Both the position numbers and the translations under genes were made by a program. 64,000 bases of DNA from Sclerodactyla briareus (taxonomy: Eukaryota; Echinodermata; Holothuroidea; Dendrochirotida; Sclerodactylidae). Within the stretch, counting starts at the first letter, position 1, and every line of letters begins with the position of its first letter. The notes under the pieces are model-generated. The model was not told the DNA's origin, did not search any database, and saw only the letters and a program-made list of their open reading frames with translations. The DNA is taken from contig JAODTK010005671.1 of assembly GCA_026419785.1 (NCBI GenBank), positions 1-64,000 on the forward strand, read 5' to 3'. This document shows positions 23,216-34,558 of this stretch, in pieces.

Positions 23216-24994
23216 CTAGTAAACCACTGGGAGGTCAGAGCATAGCAGTGACAAAATTTAGGATATTCCATTGGTAGTCCAGCATACAGAATCCCTTCCC
23301 CCAATCAGGACTACTTGCACACTATATTGTAAAGTTCTGGTGTCCTTGGTATTTTTGGGCACTCAGAACTACCGGAACTACTGCTAAATTGTTCCCCTGG
23401 CCATAGTCAGAGGATGCTACATTCAACTGACGAGCCAGTGGAAAATAGTTCAGAGGGTACAGCTCATCACCTATCACAGCCAATGTAATGCATTTCTAGG
23501 ATATCATAATAAAAGTACCCTGAAAATGAACTAATTCATATGAAAGCTGAAACATGAAATCAACATTTCAAGGATGGCCGGGAAGAGGGACAAATGCGGG
23601 ACAGTGGTCAATTGCTGGAAAATGGGCAGAAAATCAACCAAAAAGTATTATAGAAAAAATAAAATAATATCTGGTGATAACTATCGGAGCAGGTAGGGCG
23701 ACACCATGTATAAAAGTTTATTGCATATAGGTAATTGCTTATACAACTGTATTCGGAAACTACACTGTATGTAAATGTAATATGATTGACATAATACCGA
23801 ACTATAGGTTGATTGCTGTATAACAGTGAAGAAAAAGAAAATTGTGTGTTTCTCAAAGGTAACGCAATTGTAGGAGTAAAACAAAAAACAAATGGAGGTT
23901 ATTGCCACAACTGCGTCAGAATTACCCCAAAACGTTGCAGGAAATAAAGCACATTCACTGCTATATATATCAATGATCTCCCATTGTCCAAAAACTCTGT
24001 GCTATTGGATATAATATATTACTGCAGTATGAAGTGTTACTTTAAAATAAACCTGTGTCAGGTCTACAATGATAGGAGACGGTTCTGATGACTCGTTAGT
24101 ACTTATTTAGATACAGGTCAATATTAGGTGATGAAAGTTATCAATCAGTTAATGATCATAATATTATTTTATAGACCATGTATTCATTATAATGGATGTA
24201 TATTGCTCAGTGTAAGTAACAAACACTATCCCATAACAAAAACCCAACAGACAGAGAAAAATGCAAAATTTGACAAATTACTAGGTATCGACTGGAAGCT
24301 TGAGTGGAATTGAACAAAGTCACATTTCTGTGATGTAAGTGTCCCAAAGGTAAAATATGCACCTAATCCGTAGTGACAACCTAAAAATAATCTCAACATT
24401 TTACAGATGGCAGAGGAAGGACAGATTCAAATTATTCAAACTAATAGTCACCTCTCTTATGAGATTAGCAGAAAACCATATCCCATCCATTTTGGCATTG
24501 AAAATGTGATTGCAACTCTTGGCAACCACCATTTTCATTTTACATCTTCATGGGCAATAGAAACTATAATGACCACAATTTGATTGAAATGCTCAAACCC
24601 TTTTCATGTTGTAATTGGAATCTGTGTCTATATACATGTGCTTATTTTAGGACGGGCCCCGAACAAATAACTTGGCATTTCTCGGAGGAAAGAATTATTA
24701 TTGAAGCTGAATTTCTGTCCATTAATATATAGTTAGCTTCTCTTTACTTGTAAATAGAATCAGTGAAGACGTTTTTACACTCATTCCCTGACTATATAAA
24801 AAAAATGTACAATTATTATATATTTTAATTACATTAAAGTTTACTATGCAACCTTAACCTAGCACCAAATGTGGCTAGTAGCCTATGAACAGTCAGTCAT
24901 GGTCCAGGGTCAGTCACTGAATGGAATGAATAGTGTTCAAATGTACTAAACACAATGACTTGAACCTGTAGACGTTGATCCAGCCATGAATCCC

Positions 24995-25574
24995 GATCAC
25001 AATTCTTTTTCTCCTTGCCCCTCGTCGTCCCCAAGCATCTCAAAGACGATGAGTCACAGGCGAACTGCAGGATCATCATCCAGAGGTCCCAGGTCTCTTT
25101 GATCCGGGTCCTCTTTGCCCGCCTCCTAAAGCATCTCTCAAACGTAGTGCAAAACACGGTAGAGTCGTTGGATCCATCAAGCCCCACTGAAACCTGAGCT
25201 CCACAATCCACCACATCCCCCCCAATCCATCTTATTCCTGACCACCATACCCTGCCGCTCCCCTATTTCCTTCATATTGACGGCACCTCTCGGAGGATTA
25301 AGGACACGGTGATCATAGCTGGGATTCCAACCGAATCCACTCTGGAACCAAGTCCTGGACTTATCAAGCCACAACCCCTGATCAAATTCCTTCAATCTCT
25401 ACCTGCTTCCTTCCTCCCCAGCTGTCATTTCTCTTTGATAACTCTCTCGGATAATGATAATACATGGTCGGAGGATCCCTTGTGCTCTGTGAGCAACAAC
25501 TGCATTCATGTCCTGATGGCTCCACGGATTCGACACTCCCTTGCCCTCATCACCATTCAATCCTTCTCTTCTCC
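24995..25574 (-). repeat. Diverged copies of the BLTP1 terminal coding exon
   Basis: Downstream of the BLTP1 stop, the minus strand carries further segments resembling the exon's last ~100 bp. The clearest copy lies at about 25098-25190: GATGGATCC..CGAC..CGTGT..CTACG..GAGATGCT..GGGCAAAGAGGA, against GATGGATCC..CGAC..GGTGTCCC..GAGATGCT..GGGCAAGGAGGA in the exon. The next, at about 25000-25105, has CCCGGATCA, TGGATGATGATCC, GAGATGCT and GACGAGGGGCAAGGAG. A weaker one lies near 25255-25345 (GAATCCCAGC..CACCGTGTCC..CGAGAGGTGC). They contain frame breaks as read. They are either decayed exon duplicates or alternative last exons. Confidence 0.5.
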
Positions 25575-25764
25575 TTAATCCTCCTTGCCCTCGTCCATCA
25601 TCTTGAGCATCTCGCGTACGATAGGGACACCGCGATGTCGCTGGGATCCATCCACTCCCGCTGGATCACTTGGTGGATCGTGATCCGGGCCGTGCTTGAA
25701 GCCCAGCTTGTGGAGATGGAGTCAGCCCCTATGCTCAATCTGCTTGCCTCCCCAGGACAGCAGC
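25575..25764 (-). CDS. BLTP1: BLTP1 terminal exon with stop codon
   Basis: After the acceptor TCATTTTTCCAG the minus strand reads LLSWGGKQIEHRG, then (allowing two missing bases) VDSILHKLGFKHARITI, HQVIQREWMDPSDIAVS and, after one more slip, REMLKMMDEGKED followed by TAA at 25577-25575. The vertebrate C-terminus is LISWTGRKIDPVG, VDYILQKLGFHHARTTIP, KWLQRGVMDPLDKVLSV and a short charged tail, so the match covers the whole exon. The preceding exon ends GTG-AG and this one starts with G, making VR|LLSW, as in vertebrates. The Lys/Glu-rich tail is shorter than in vertebrates. Single-base losses near 25721, 25708 and 25686 explain the broken raw frames. Confidence 0.88.
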
Positions 25765-28451
25765 CTGGAAAAATGAAAACAAAAATAATTAGCACTCATA
25801 CAGCAGGCTTTAAAAAGGAGTCACCTTCACCTAGGTTACCATAAGGGCACAACGCACAAGTTGCGATGACAGGAACTTGGCGATTGAGATAGCGGAAAAT
25901 GCCCAAATAGGGGTGTGAAGATTTAAAAATGGTAGCCTCCCTATCTGTAGGTAACAACTCATGTTTTGCAGAAAATAATTCCAATCTTTCGTCTTCCTAA
26001 ACTTCTGGAAGCGGGGGGAAGCTGGGGAGGGGGAGGGGGGCAGGTCAGTGAAGGGTATCATCATACAGTAGAAGACATAATCATTCTGAAGAAGGGAATG
26101 TTCTGATTGTACAGTGCCCAGGAGCACAGTCTTACCTGAATGTGGGCGCTTTATAAATGTTTGTTTGTTTGTTTTGTTTATCGTGTGTCCATGTCACAAC
26201 AATAATATTACAATAACATAGGAAAAATAACAGAACAAAGAACATAGAGACACAGGACAACAACCCCATTAGGCCAACAAACAATTAGCCCATTTTCAAT
26301 GGCGGTGCCACATACAACATTGCACCATGTTAGACGAGAAAGACAAAAAACAAAGAGACACCCAACCAACCACGAAACCCCCAACTAACCCACACCCCCA
26401 ACAAAAGAGTGGGACACACCCCAAAAAAGGGCAGCAGGTAGGCAAAATCATTAAACAGATTGGCTGCTTCAATTAGTTAAAACAGGGTGGAGGGGCAACG
26501 CCCTTATATGATTAGGGAGCGCATTCCAGTCATGTATAGAAGTAGAGCGAAGCGGTGGAGATGGAAACCAGTCATCCCTTTAAACCTTGGGACAGAAAAA
26601 TTGTAAATACTAGGGGGGGGACGGGGGTGGGTAGCCATTAATTATGAACAGGTAGGAAGTTTTAATGAAATTATGGGGACCTTAGTACCATAGAATATTT
26701 TATGTGTATGGTTCAGCCTGTTAAATTTAGCTCGATTTCCACTGTAAACATACTAGACCAGCTATCTCCTGTTGGCCAACATGGATCTTGGGCCCTGCAA
26801 CAGCATGAAACGACACATTTTATTTTGAATAATTGGAATCTTCTCTTTGAGCGATTTATTCAAGGCCAGTATACCATGTTGATGAGGAATAATCAAACAA
26901 GGCAGTGTATGAGAGCCATACAAAGTAGTTTCTGCTGTGACGATAAGGCAGCTGCTGACGATGAAGGAAGGCAAGTCTTGCATTTGCCTTTTGATGATGT
27001 TCTGAGCATGATCGGAAAACTCAGATGGTCATTCTAATAGAACTCCAAGATAATTGCACAGAAGTTTTTGGCGAAAATAGTGTGAGTGACACTAGTGGTA
27101 ACTTTGAAATCCACCGATGATTCTTATTTTACACTTGTTGTTCTTGTACCGAAGAGGATCAATTCAGTTTTATCAATATTAAGTGACAGCTTATTGTCAA
27201 TAAACCGTCATACATGAGTTCATAGCCTCACCAAGTCCTTGAGAAATCACTGTGGCATTTTCATGGAAAACAAGATGGCAACTATCTCTGCATAAAGCAG
27301 AAGTTTGAAGTCGGTATAAGTGCTACCACCCTATTGGTAACCATCAACACAGGAGAAAAGTAAAGGGCATAAGATGCTTCCTTGAGGACGCCATAGTAAT
27401 TTCAGTGACCCGGAGAGGAATCCTCACACAAGTGACCTGGGATCTATCAGAGAGTAGAATGAAAAAAGCTGGTTGACCGAACACCCTTAGCTCTAATTTT
27501 TTACACAAGATAGCATGATCACGTGTCAAAGGCCTTGACTCCGGTTCATATAACCCAGCCAGTAAGAGGACCTTTGGCACTGTGATCTTGATGTACAGCA
27601 CGTCCATCAGACAAGTGTCTGTAGAAAAATTGGATCTGAACCCCGACTGATACTCGTAAAGTAAGTTATTGCGCACAAGATAGTTTTCAAGCTGAACAAA
27701 GACAGCCTTTTCGAAGATTTTGGGGAAAAAAGCATAACACATTATCGGACGGTAGTTTGGCACAATCAGTGGTACTCTTTTTTTGTAGAGGGGAACAACT
27801 CTAGCAACCTTGAAACTGGCAGGAACCTTACCCTCAACAATTGATAAATTAATAATGTGGGTTAAAAGGGGCAGTTAAAACAGGAGCACCATCCTTTATG
27901 AACCTAGATGGCAGGCCATCAAGTACAGTAGTGCGCTCTTGAAGGATCAAAGATTGCCAAGTTCCGCTCAACAAAATCCTCAGAGACTGGATCGAGGAAG
28001 AGAGGTGTCAGGGGGGGGGGTTTCAAACCTGGGATTGATAGTAAGAAGCCTACGAGCATAGGAACAAGCAAAGGTCTGCTTTGGCGGTGGTAATTATTCC
28101 ACTAATTAGCAGCAATGCTTGTGAAGAAATTGTTGAAGCAGTTGGCCACATCTTGGGTTCATCGACTGTGGATTTATTAACGTCAAGACTGTTTTAGCAT
28201 AATCGCTAGATTTTTTGCTGTAGCCCAAGGTGCCCAGCTACTTCCACAATCTTTTGGGATCATTGCGGAATTGTGTTCATTATCATTATTATTGAGATTT
28301 CATTAGATTGTTACTGTCAGGTTGAACAGGATAACATCATTTGGCTTGGGAGGAGGAGGGAATCATTTCCCAGACATCATTCATCTTCCCGTCAGATAAT
28401 ATCTGTGTGGAGACAGATTGGGCAATGAGAGGAGTATCTTATGTGACATAC
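25765..28451 (-). other. BLTP1 last intron, largely LINE sequence
   Basis: Contains the minus-strand LINE (about 26170-28310) and, at about 26095-26175, a short plus-strand 3' end of a CR1/L2-like element (GTGGGCGCTTTATAAATG followed by TTTG repeats). No exon recognised inside. Confidence 0.6.
26170..28310 (-). mobile_element. Jockey-superfamily LINE, 5'-truncated and decayed
   Basis: Read right to left: NDPKRLWK and LGTLGYSKK near 28265-28205 (linker before the reverse transcriptase); VPASFKVARVVPLYKK near 27830-27780; PNYRPI, then FFPKIFEKAVFVQLENYLV and NNLLYEYQSGFRSNFSTDTC (27763-27600), the classic LINE reverse transcriptase motifs; RPLTRDHAILCKKLEL; LLSDRSQVTCV. Further on come QNKMCRFMLL-GPRS (about 26820-26780) and a DWNALPNHI-like box near 26520 that marks the C-terminal end of such proteins. 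The endonuclease is missing and several frame breaks are present. The 3' tail is probably the (CAAA)n near 26180-26160. It lies in the same orientation as BLTP1. Confidence 0.8.
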
Positions 28452-28501
28452 CTCACAGTTGGCTCTAACTGCCAGGTGGAGCAGTTGAACTCCCGTTTGT
28501 C
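28452..28501 (-). CDS. BLTP1: BLTP1 exon with REFNCSTWQLEPTVR
   Basis: Follows a strong acceptor (CCCCCTCCCCCTCCAAG) and ends at GTGAG|GTATGT. It reads DKREFNCSTWQLEPTVR, against DWREFMCNTWHLEPTLR of vertebrate BLTP1: nearly every residue is the same or similar, and it sits exactly before LLSW/LISW. The exon is short (50 nt). An upstream in-frame stretch (KPPPPSPSPSK) could extend it if an acceptor further right is used. Confidence 0.85.
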
Positions 28502-29317
28502 CTTGGAGGGGGAGGGGGAGGGTGGGGGCGGCTTCCTTCTTGTGTCATCTTCTTCTGCTCTGGACGGTCCCTTTCTTCTCTGTCTTCTCTGGTGTTTTTG
28601 GGGAGGGCTGGATGCCGGTGGGGGGTGACCTGGGCGGGAGGCTCATGGATGAAGAAGAATAGAGGCCGTTCATGGTAAAAACAATATCCAGAACCACAGG
28701 TATGGTCTTATTTTGTTTTTATCTACTACTAAATTGCCATAGCTTGCTAGTTCACCTATATTCACCACTGATAAAAGTTATGGTATGGTGGGGGGGGTGT
28801 GTTTTATGGTGTGGGTGTGACACTACCTATGGCAGACGCGGGGAGGGGGGCTGAAATTATGGAAATGAAGGCGCAATATGGAAATATTTTACGCTATCAG
28901 TTTGCTCTATTTGTTCCGAATTCTTCCCTGCATAGAGAGGGTTGACTGAAATGAGCTGAGTCCATATGGTTGCAGCTAACCCACAATGATATCCACACAG
29001 TCATCAAAGGGTTCGCAGCTAACTATCACATAACGAGGGTTAAAATTGGAGGGCAAAATAAATTTTTCAGTCTTCCAATCTGATAAAGGTTGAGGAAAGT
29101 TTCAAATTGCAACTGTAATATTACTACCATTTTCCATGAAAGTAAGTATGTATTTCAGTTGAAAATCGGGCCAGTGAGTTGAGTTGTATTGTAATTCGTC
29201 TCAGGAATATCATATGAATGAATAAAGCCCGGTTGTGCATGTATGCCCCTTATGTGTACCCAAGTTACTCCGAAAATCCGTTATCAAGTAATTATGAACT
29301 ACTATGCACGTACGTAC

Positions 29318-29443
29318 CCTTATCCTTATACTCCATGTATGCAATGACCAGGTCATGTAGGAAGAGCAGCAGTTCCCACAGTCCATGCTGAATGCGGTGG
29401 TCTGTGAACGTCGTCACGAACGTGACCTGGACCGCTGGGTCAG
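29318..29443 (-). CDS. BLTP1: BLTP1 exon with VTFVTTFTDH and FLHDLV
   Basis: After CTGCCTATTGCAG the minus strand reads DPAVQVTFVTTFTDHRI, then WELLLFLHDLVIAYMEYKDK, ending AAGG|GTACGT. Vertebrate BLTP1 has VTEFTDHI(C/R)VTMD and AEL(I/L)MFLHDLVSAYLKEKEK at the corresponding place. The middle (HGLW) appears shifted by a base relative to VTMDAEL. The exon encodes a beta strand and a short amphipathic helix near the C-terminal end of the groove domain. Confidence 0.85.
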
Positions 29444-29649
29444 CTGCAATAGGCAGAAGGGATACCAGTTTGTTTGTTTGTTTGTTTTGTTCATTTTAAT
29501 TTGTTATTCTGCAAACAAACCAAAGTCACATAACAAAATGGGAAACTTGAAACAATTTTGGGAAAATGGACATTAATGTTATAAAAAAATTAATACCTCC
29601 ATTCGCTACCTATCATTTATAGGAATTTTTCAGTCTATATCACACCACT

Positions 29650-29900
29650 CAACATTTTTATTCCTAAAGAAAAATGGTGATCAATCATTGAATATTCTAA
29701 AAGGCTGGTCGGCCACGAAAGATGAAGTATATGGTTTTCCATAGGGATCTATGAAGATAAAAATTTTGACCTAATTTTATCATTTCAATGATCCACGTCT
29801 TCTGCATATCAGAATGTAGCAATCATAGCAGAAGAGAAGGGAGTACTGTGAGTATCATTGTTACCAGAAGAAAAGACATGAACTAAAGGCATGTGATAGA
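29650..29900. repeat. Second copy of the dispersed repeat seen at 22.97-23.2 kb
   Basis: Shares AAATTTTGACCTAATTTTAT, TCATTTCAATGATCCA and the end AGAAAAGACATGAACTAAAG with the other copy. Lies in a BLTP1 intron. Confidence 0.4.
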
Positions 29901-30189
29901 TTTAACCGATACACAAGTGCAAATGTGTAAGTGGAGCCGAAATACCGCAAGCCGAAATAAACCCGCCCATTTCCAAGGGGGCTGGCTTTTTTTGCTTGAT
30001 ATCATGGAAGAACCCCATCTGTCGAGTTGAGTCAATTATTTGACACCAAACAATGCCAGCTTGATTTATTTGCGAGCTGGACCAACTGTGATCATCAAGC
30101 AAGCGAAGGAGCATTGTCTACCCTCAGGTATACTCCTGCTCTTGCAGTCTGTCTGATTTAGTAGATTTGCTGACAGTAATGCTAGTCAC

Positions 30190-30310
30190 GAGTATAACCT
30201 CCTCTGGAATTGCTGAAGTTAGTGGAAAACTACCACTCCCTCACCAGATATATACTATACAACCTTGCACTGCAGATTCCTGTTTCAGTGTCACTTATGA
30301 GCCCAAGTTT
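30190..30310 (-). repeat. Diverged copy of the BLTP1 exon at 31353-31502 with its 5' splice region
   Basis: On the plus strand ATACAACCTTGCACTGC(A)GATTCCTGTTTC(A)GTGTC aligns with ATACCACCCTGGACTGCC followed by AGTTCCTGCTTCGTGTCC of the exon. The flanking intron side (GAAGTTAGTGGAAAACTACC, against GAGTTAGTTAAGAACATAGCC) also aligns, so the copy includes intron sequence. A third, weaker copy lies near 30598-30690. Whether any is spliced is unknown. Confidence 0.45.
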
Positions 30311-30597
30311 TGTTGGGAGGACCTGCTTTCAGAACATGCTAACTTCCGCTGGATATTTTTTTGAGGTAGTGAACCATAGAGTTATAATATAATATATACT
30401 AGAGAGGTTGATAATGAGGCGGGCCGTTTATTTCATAGCGGAATCTGAGGACTGTTATGACATGAAGGCAAGTTGGCGCTGCGCGATATAAGGTTATACA
30501 CCAAATGCATGTTTTCACAATGTGTAACGTCCCAAAGAAGAGTGTTGTATGAACGTTTTGCGGCATAATACGAACACAAGTCTGTGTGGGGCAGACC

Positions 30598-30690
30598 CCT
30601 GTACCATTGGCTACTCTCTTTTGGTTGAAAGTTGTTTCAAAGCTACCTCTCCCCTGGATACTGCAGTTTTGCCTTGGGCTCCATCAGCTA
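30598..30690 (-). repeat. Third, weaker copy of the same exon region
   Basis: ACCATTGGCTACTCTCTTTT, AAAGTTGTTTCAAAGCTACC, then CTGGATACTGCAGTTTTGCC aligns in order with ACCATTGGTATACTCTATTC, GAGTTAGTTAAGAACATAGC, CTGGACTGCCAGTTCCTGC around 31300-31390. Similarity is modest and would need a dot plot to confirm. Confidence 0.3.
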
Positions 30691-31352
30691 CGTAGAGCCA
30701 GGCTGGCTCAAGCCCCTGCCTGCGCTGTATTGAAGTGCCTATTCACGTTGGCTGCCAAATGAAAACTACATTTGAACCCGACATTTTGAACCTCTTCGTC
30801 TACGGAAGAGATGTACAATAATCCCCTCATGTGATTTGAAAGTTTTGCTTGATGGCACCCTCTAGTTGATTAAGCTTTACATATCAGCGTTCGCTTCATT
30901 CCTAAAGTTGTATTCAACCTCGATGATGTTTTTGTCTTACGCAATGAAGTTATATTGTTTTCTTTCTGCACTATCCATTTGATTTTATAACTACATTTTT
31001 TTTTTCATTTACTGGCTAGAGAGAAACTGATTGCAGTGGTTTTCTAACTGAACTGGTTCCTTACAGCCTATAAAAGGGAGCAATGTAGGTGTGTACCATT
31101 CAAAATTGTGGTCACATCTTGGCGTGATAATGATTCATACAATGCTCATTCGTATGTCGACGAAACGAATGTTTTGTGTTCACTAACAGTCTACAAATTG
31201 AACCACGAAACACTGGCTCACAACATCTCCGGTCAATATACAATCTCCATGGGCTGGCTGGACAATGCATCCAAAATATGTTAACCAGCTACCAGTACTA
31301 CCATTGGTATACTCTATTCTGTTGGAGTTAGTTAAGAACATAGCCTACTCAC

Positions 31353-31502
31353 TCAGTATACCACCCTGGACTGCCAGTTCCTGCTTCGTGTCCCTTACTA
31401 CCTGCGCTTGAGGGGCCTGGCAGATGGGATCTGCTCTGTGCTTGTACGATGAAGATTTCATCGGCGGGAAGAACTCCTGGCTGCTCATGAACTGTTCTGT
31501 CT
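31353..31502 (-). CDS. BLTP1: Probable BLTP1 exon, 150 nt, frame unsure
   Basis: Bordered by CTCTCACACAG and CTGA|GTGAGT. Two frames are open through the exon: one begins TEQFMSSQEFFPPMKSSSYK and the other DRTVHEQPGVLPADEIFIVQ. In vertebrate BLTP1 the segment before VTEFTDH is ETETIFALPRMQLDFKSIHV, compatible with ETEQF.. turning into LP.DEIFIVQ after a slip. The location just upstream of the VTFVTTFTDH exon supports it. Low-complexity tail. Neighbouring diverged copies are listed separately. Confidence 0.6.
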
Positions 31503-32700
31503 CTGTGTGAGAGAAATTTGTCCCCATAAGATTTTTTTTCGGAGGGGGGGGGTGTATGGTGACTTGCTACCACTCAAGATTTGGGAACCATGTCAAATGT
31601 CAGGCTGCAGCAATCCATTGTAACAATGCAGACAACTTAATGGTGTTGTATATGCTCACTGCAGTTTGGCGGCAGCGTGTATATGCTCACTGCAGTTTTT
31701 TGATTGGTGGAAATATTCTGGAGTTGTGGAAAAGTTCTGTTATTTAGGCGATATGATTAGTGCAGGGGGAGGTGCGCGGGAAAGTTCTGTCTGGGATAGG
31801 CGTGGGTTGAAAAATGTTAACAGACCTATTGCCACTGCTCACTTCCAGGGTGTTTTCTTTGCGTATGAAGGGGAAAGTCTTTGAGGCTTGTGTTTTAGAA
31901 TGTATTCTCTATGGTAAGTGAAGCTTGGGCAGTTAAAGGTTAAGATTTGATTAGACTCAAGAGAAATGATATGAGGATGGTAGGCCTAGGAGGACTTGGG
32001 ACAAGGTTGTTCATAGTGACCTCACTGTCAAAGGTATAGACCATGCCCTAGCCCAGAATAGATTGGAGTGGAAAGAATTTTGCCATCAGAGTGCTCCCGT
32101 CTAACTCATGCTAGCATGGACTTCTGAGGTAAAACTGTTTATGATGATGATGATGACCTTTGACATGGTGCCTGACCTTCGACCTGGTTCCTTACATTTC
32201 GATCTAACTTGGTGATTCAATTTGGTATCATACCTGTAGGACCTCATCTTCACCCCGGGGGCTTTTCAGCATCCAGGCTATGTTATCATGGCTGATGCCA
32301 GTGATAGCTTTATGACAAGCGCCCTGGGATCAGTTATGGGAGGTATAGAACTGTAATGGCGTTCTTACACATGGTTTGCCTACGACTTCCCATGTACATC
32401 TGTTGGGCGCAAGCACAAGGGCTCATCAAGGTCACTGTCCGCACATTTCGGTTTGATATGTCGATAACGTAGCAACACCATCATACCCCCACACAAAAAC
32501 CCAAGGGGACAATTTTGATGTGGTGGGGACACAGGACGTTGACTGAATCAAGCTAACCACGTGTGAGAGGTCAACAATGTCCCATGGACCAAGAACATTG
32601 TGTCCAAGTGCCCTATGTCAACATTCATAAGAGAAAAAGACATTTGAGAGGCAAAAGTTTGCCAATTGGATAGGATGATCCAATCCAATGTTCTAAGAGC

Positions 32701-33234
32701 ATGCAAAAAAGTGTTGCATTCGCACCCGTGCCATTAATATCAGTTCGTAGCACCCCTCGAAGAGGGATGAAGCAGAGTGGTTCAGGTTTGGTTTACATTG
32801 TAAAACCAGGCAAGGGGCAAATCACTGGTCTGATGGTTTTTAGCGCGGTCGGTGTAAGCAATAGCAAACATGCCCACAAACCGATGTGCCCACTATGTCC
32901 TGTGTGCCACACCGAACTTGCAGAGGGGTCTTTGGTATCAACACCACAGGGAAACAAACCACCGGTCAGGGACAGCGGGATGGCCGAAGGACATACTGGA
33001 AAGCACTATGCGATGCTGCCGATGAAAATGGGAAAGGGGGCTCTTTTTTTTCTTCGTTTTGCGGGGTACACCGATGAATCATCGCCAGCCAGCCGTCCTC
33101 CCGCTGGGTTTGTGTGGGACCCAGGGTCGTCGAAGGTAAGATTTCTGGGCCACAAGCGTGGCTCCCCTCTCCTGAATCAAATGAAGATAGTAAGGGCTTT
33201 GACAAAATGTAAGGCCACAGTCAGGGACCTCTGA
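32701..33234 (+). other. Unrecognised 177-codon open frame on the plus strand
   Basis: The longest clean frame outside the retroelement, opposite to BLTP1 and inside its intron. It starts MQKSVAFAPVPLISVRSTPR. A cysteine pair pattern CPLCPVCH lies near residue 63 and basic residues near the end (KTKCK-like RALTKCKATVRD). GC content is slightly above the surroundings. A GTAAGA string follows GSSK near 33136. I do not recognise the family; a fragment of a mobile element or a nested gene are both possible. The minus strand of the same block could also hold a BLTP1 exon, but no conserved segment was found. Confidence 0.25.
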
Positions 33235-34558
33235 AATTGAATCAACTATCTCTATGTAGGAGGACTAATTAACTAATACATGGAGAGAGAGAAGACGTTC
33301 TCAGTTAATTTTTGCACCGTGTGTAATATAATTATATTCCAGAGTCATATGACAACAAACAATGACCAATGAATGATGGTGATATAGTTAAGTACTATCT
33401 TACAACTGTCTACCAAAGGGCACCAAAAATATCTCCAAATGTGATTGCTATTTTTGTAATATCCCCCTTCCTTTGCTGCCATGTTTCTCTGCAAAATGGC
33501 AATCACTATACAGTCCATGAAAACTGTGACCAAGACTAACATAATTTTGGATGTAAAATACGAATTCAGACATTCTCATAGGGGCACACATGATGTGACG
33601 TGAGTAACTCTCGTGCGGGACGGTCCAATGTGGTTTTTTGTAAAAAGCACTATGCACCCAAAACGTGTGAAATTGCACGCAGAGGGAATGAGCTACTGAC
33701 GCGCAGGTTCCAACATTTGGGAGGAACTGACGCCTGGGTCTGTCAATTCTTTGGGCAGGTGGGTTGAAGGGACACAACCAAACAACCACTGGCAGTTGAA
33801 GAGAATTCACTCTATATCTGCTCCACTTTCAATGACACAAGGACCTGTGTGACCTGTAACAGAATGAGTAGAGGGAAATACAATTCTGTATAAGCTGGTT
33901 ACGGGTCCAAATTTCAAGGCGAAACAGCCTACATCACCAATTCAGCTCATTGTGGCGGAAAAAAAACTTAGGGTATATCATACCCCCACGGAGTTTCACA
34001 CCAGTCTAGATTTTACCTTGTTTAAATGATTTAATGTGGAGAAAATCCCTAAGACTTACCTGGTTTCTGGGTCGACGAACGACCCCCATCTCATGCTCAA
34101 AATTAGCCCCCTCCTCCTCAAATTTAACCAACCGTCACATCCTGGCAATTTTTAAACGGCAACATATCGTTCCTCTCTATATCCAGAATTCTGGTTACAG
34201 TTGAAGTACATGTGGGTATGTAAAACTGTATAGTCTTAGATTTTTTTCTGCAAAGACGGATGGAAAAATGCAAAATATGCAGTTTTCTAACAACTCCAGG
34301 AATATTGTTTGATGACAAGAAAAAGAACACTGATACACACTTCATTCTTGGAGTGTTCTTCATATGACAGTTTACCCGGATGAGGTTTAGGTGAGATGAA
34401 ATTACTGGGGTTGGATGAGACCGTCTATCAACTGCCTGCATGGTGATAGTGTTAACCTCGCACTAACAAAAAATATGCATGTTTTACCACTTACATAGCC
34501 ATCACTACTGATGGAATGTTACTCCTGGATGGATCAAACTTAGGGGTTGACCCTTTAC

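Larger units (their letters stand above)
13546..24990. other. Intergenic region between RAB30 and BLTP1 tails
   Basis: About 11.4 kb with no recognised gene on either strand. It contains MITEs at 13.70-13.93 and 15.02-15.31 kb, minisatellite-like repeats at 16.6-16.83, 17.23-18.46 and 19.4-20.3 kb, and diverged dispersed repeats near 21.1-21.4 and 23.0-23.2 kb. Long C runs occur near 14687, 16480 and 20538. Between 14.1-14.9, 15.4-16.5 and 21.5-24.9 kb I see only AT-rich sequence and short unrecognised open frames. Confidence 0.6.

Noticed and set aside
25177-25395. 72-codon minus-strand frame (starting MKEFDQGLWLDKSR) as a separate gene
   Set aside because: It overlaps the diverged terminal-exon copies downstream of the BLTP1 stop and is better explained as their shadow.
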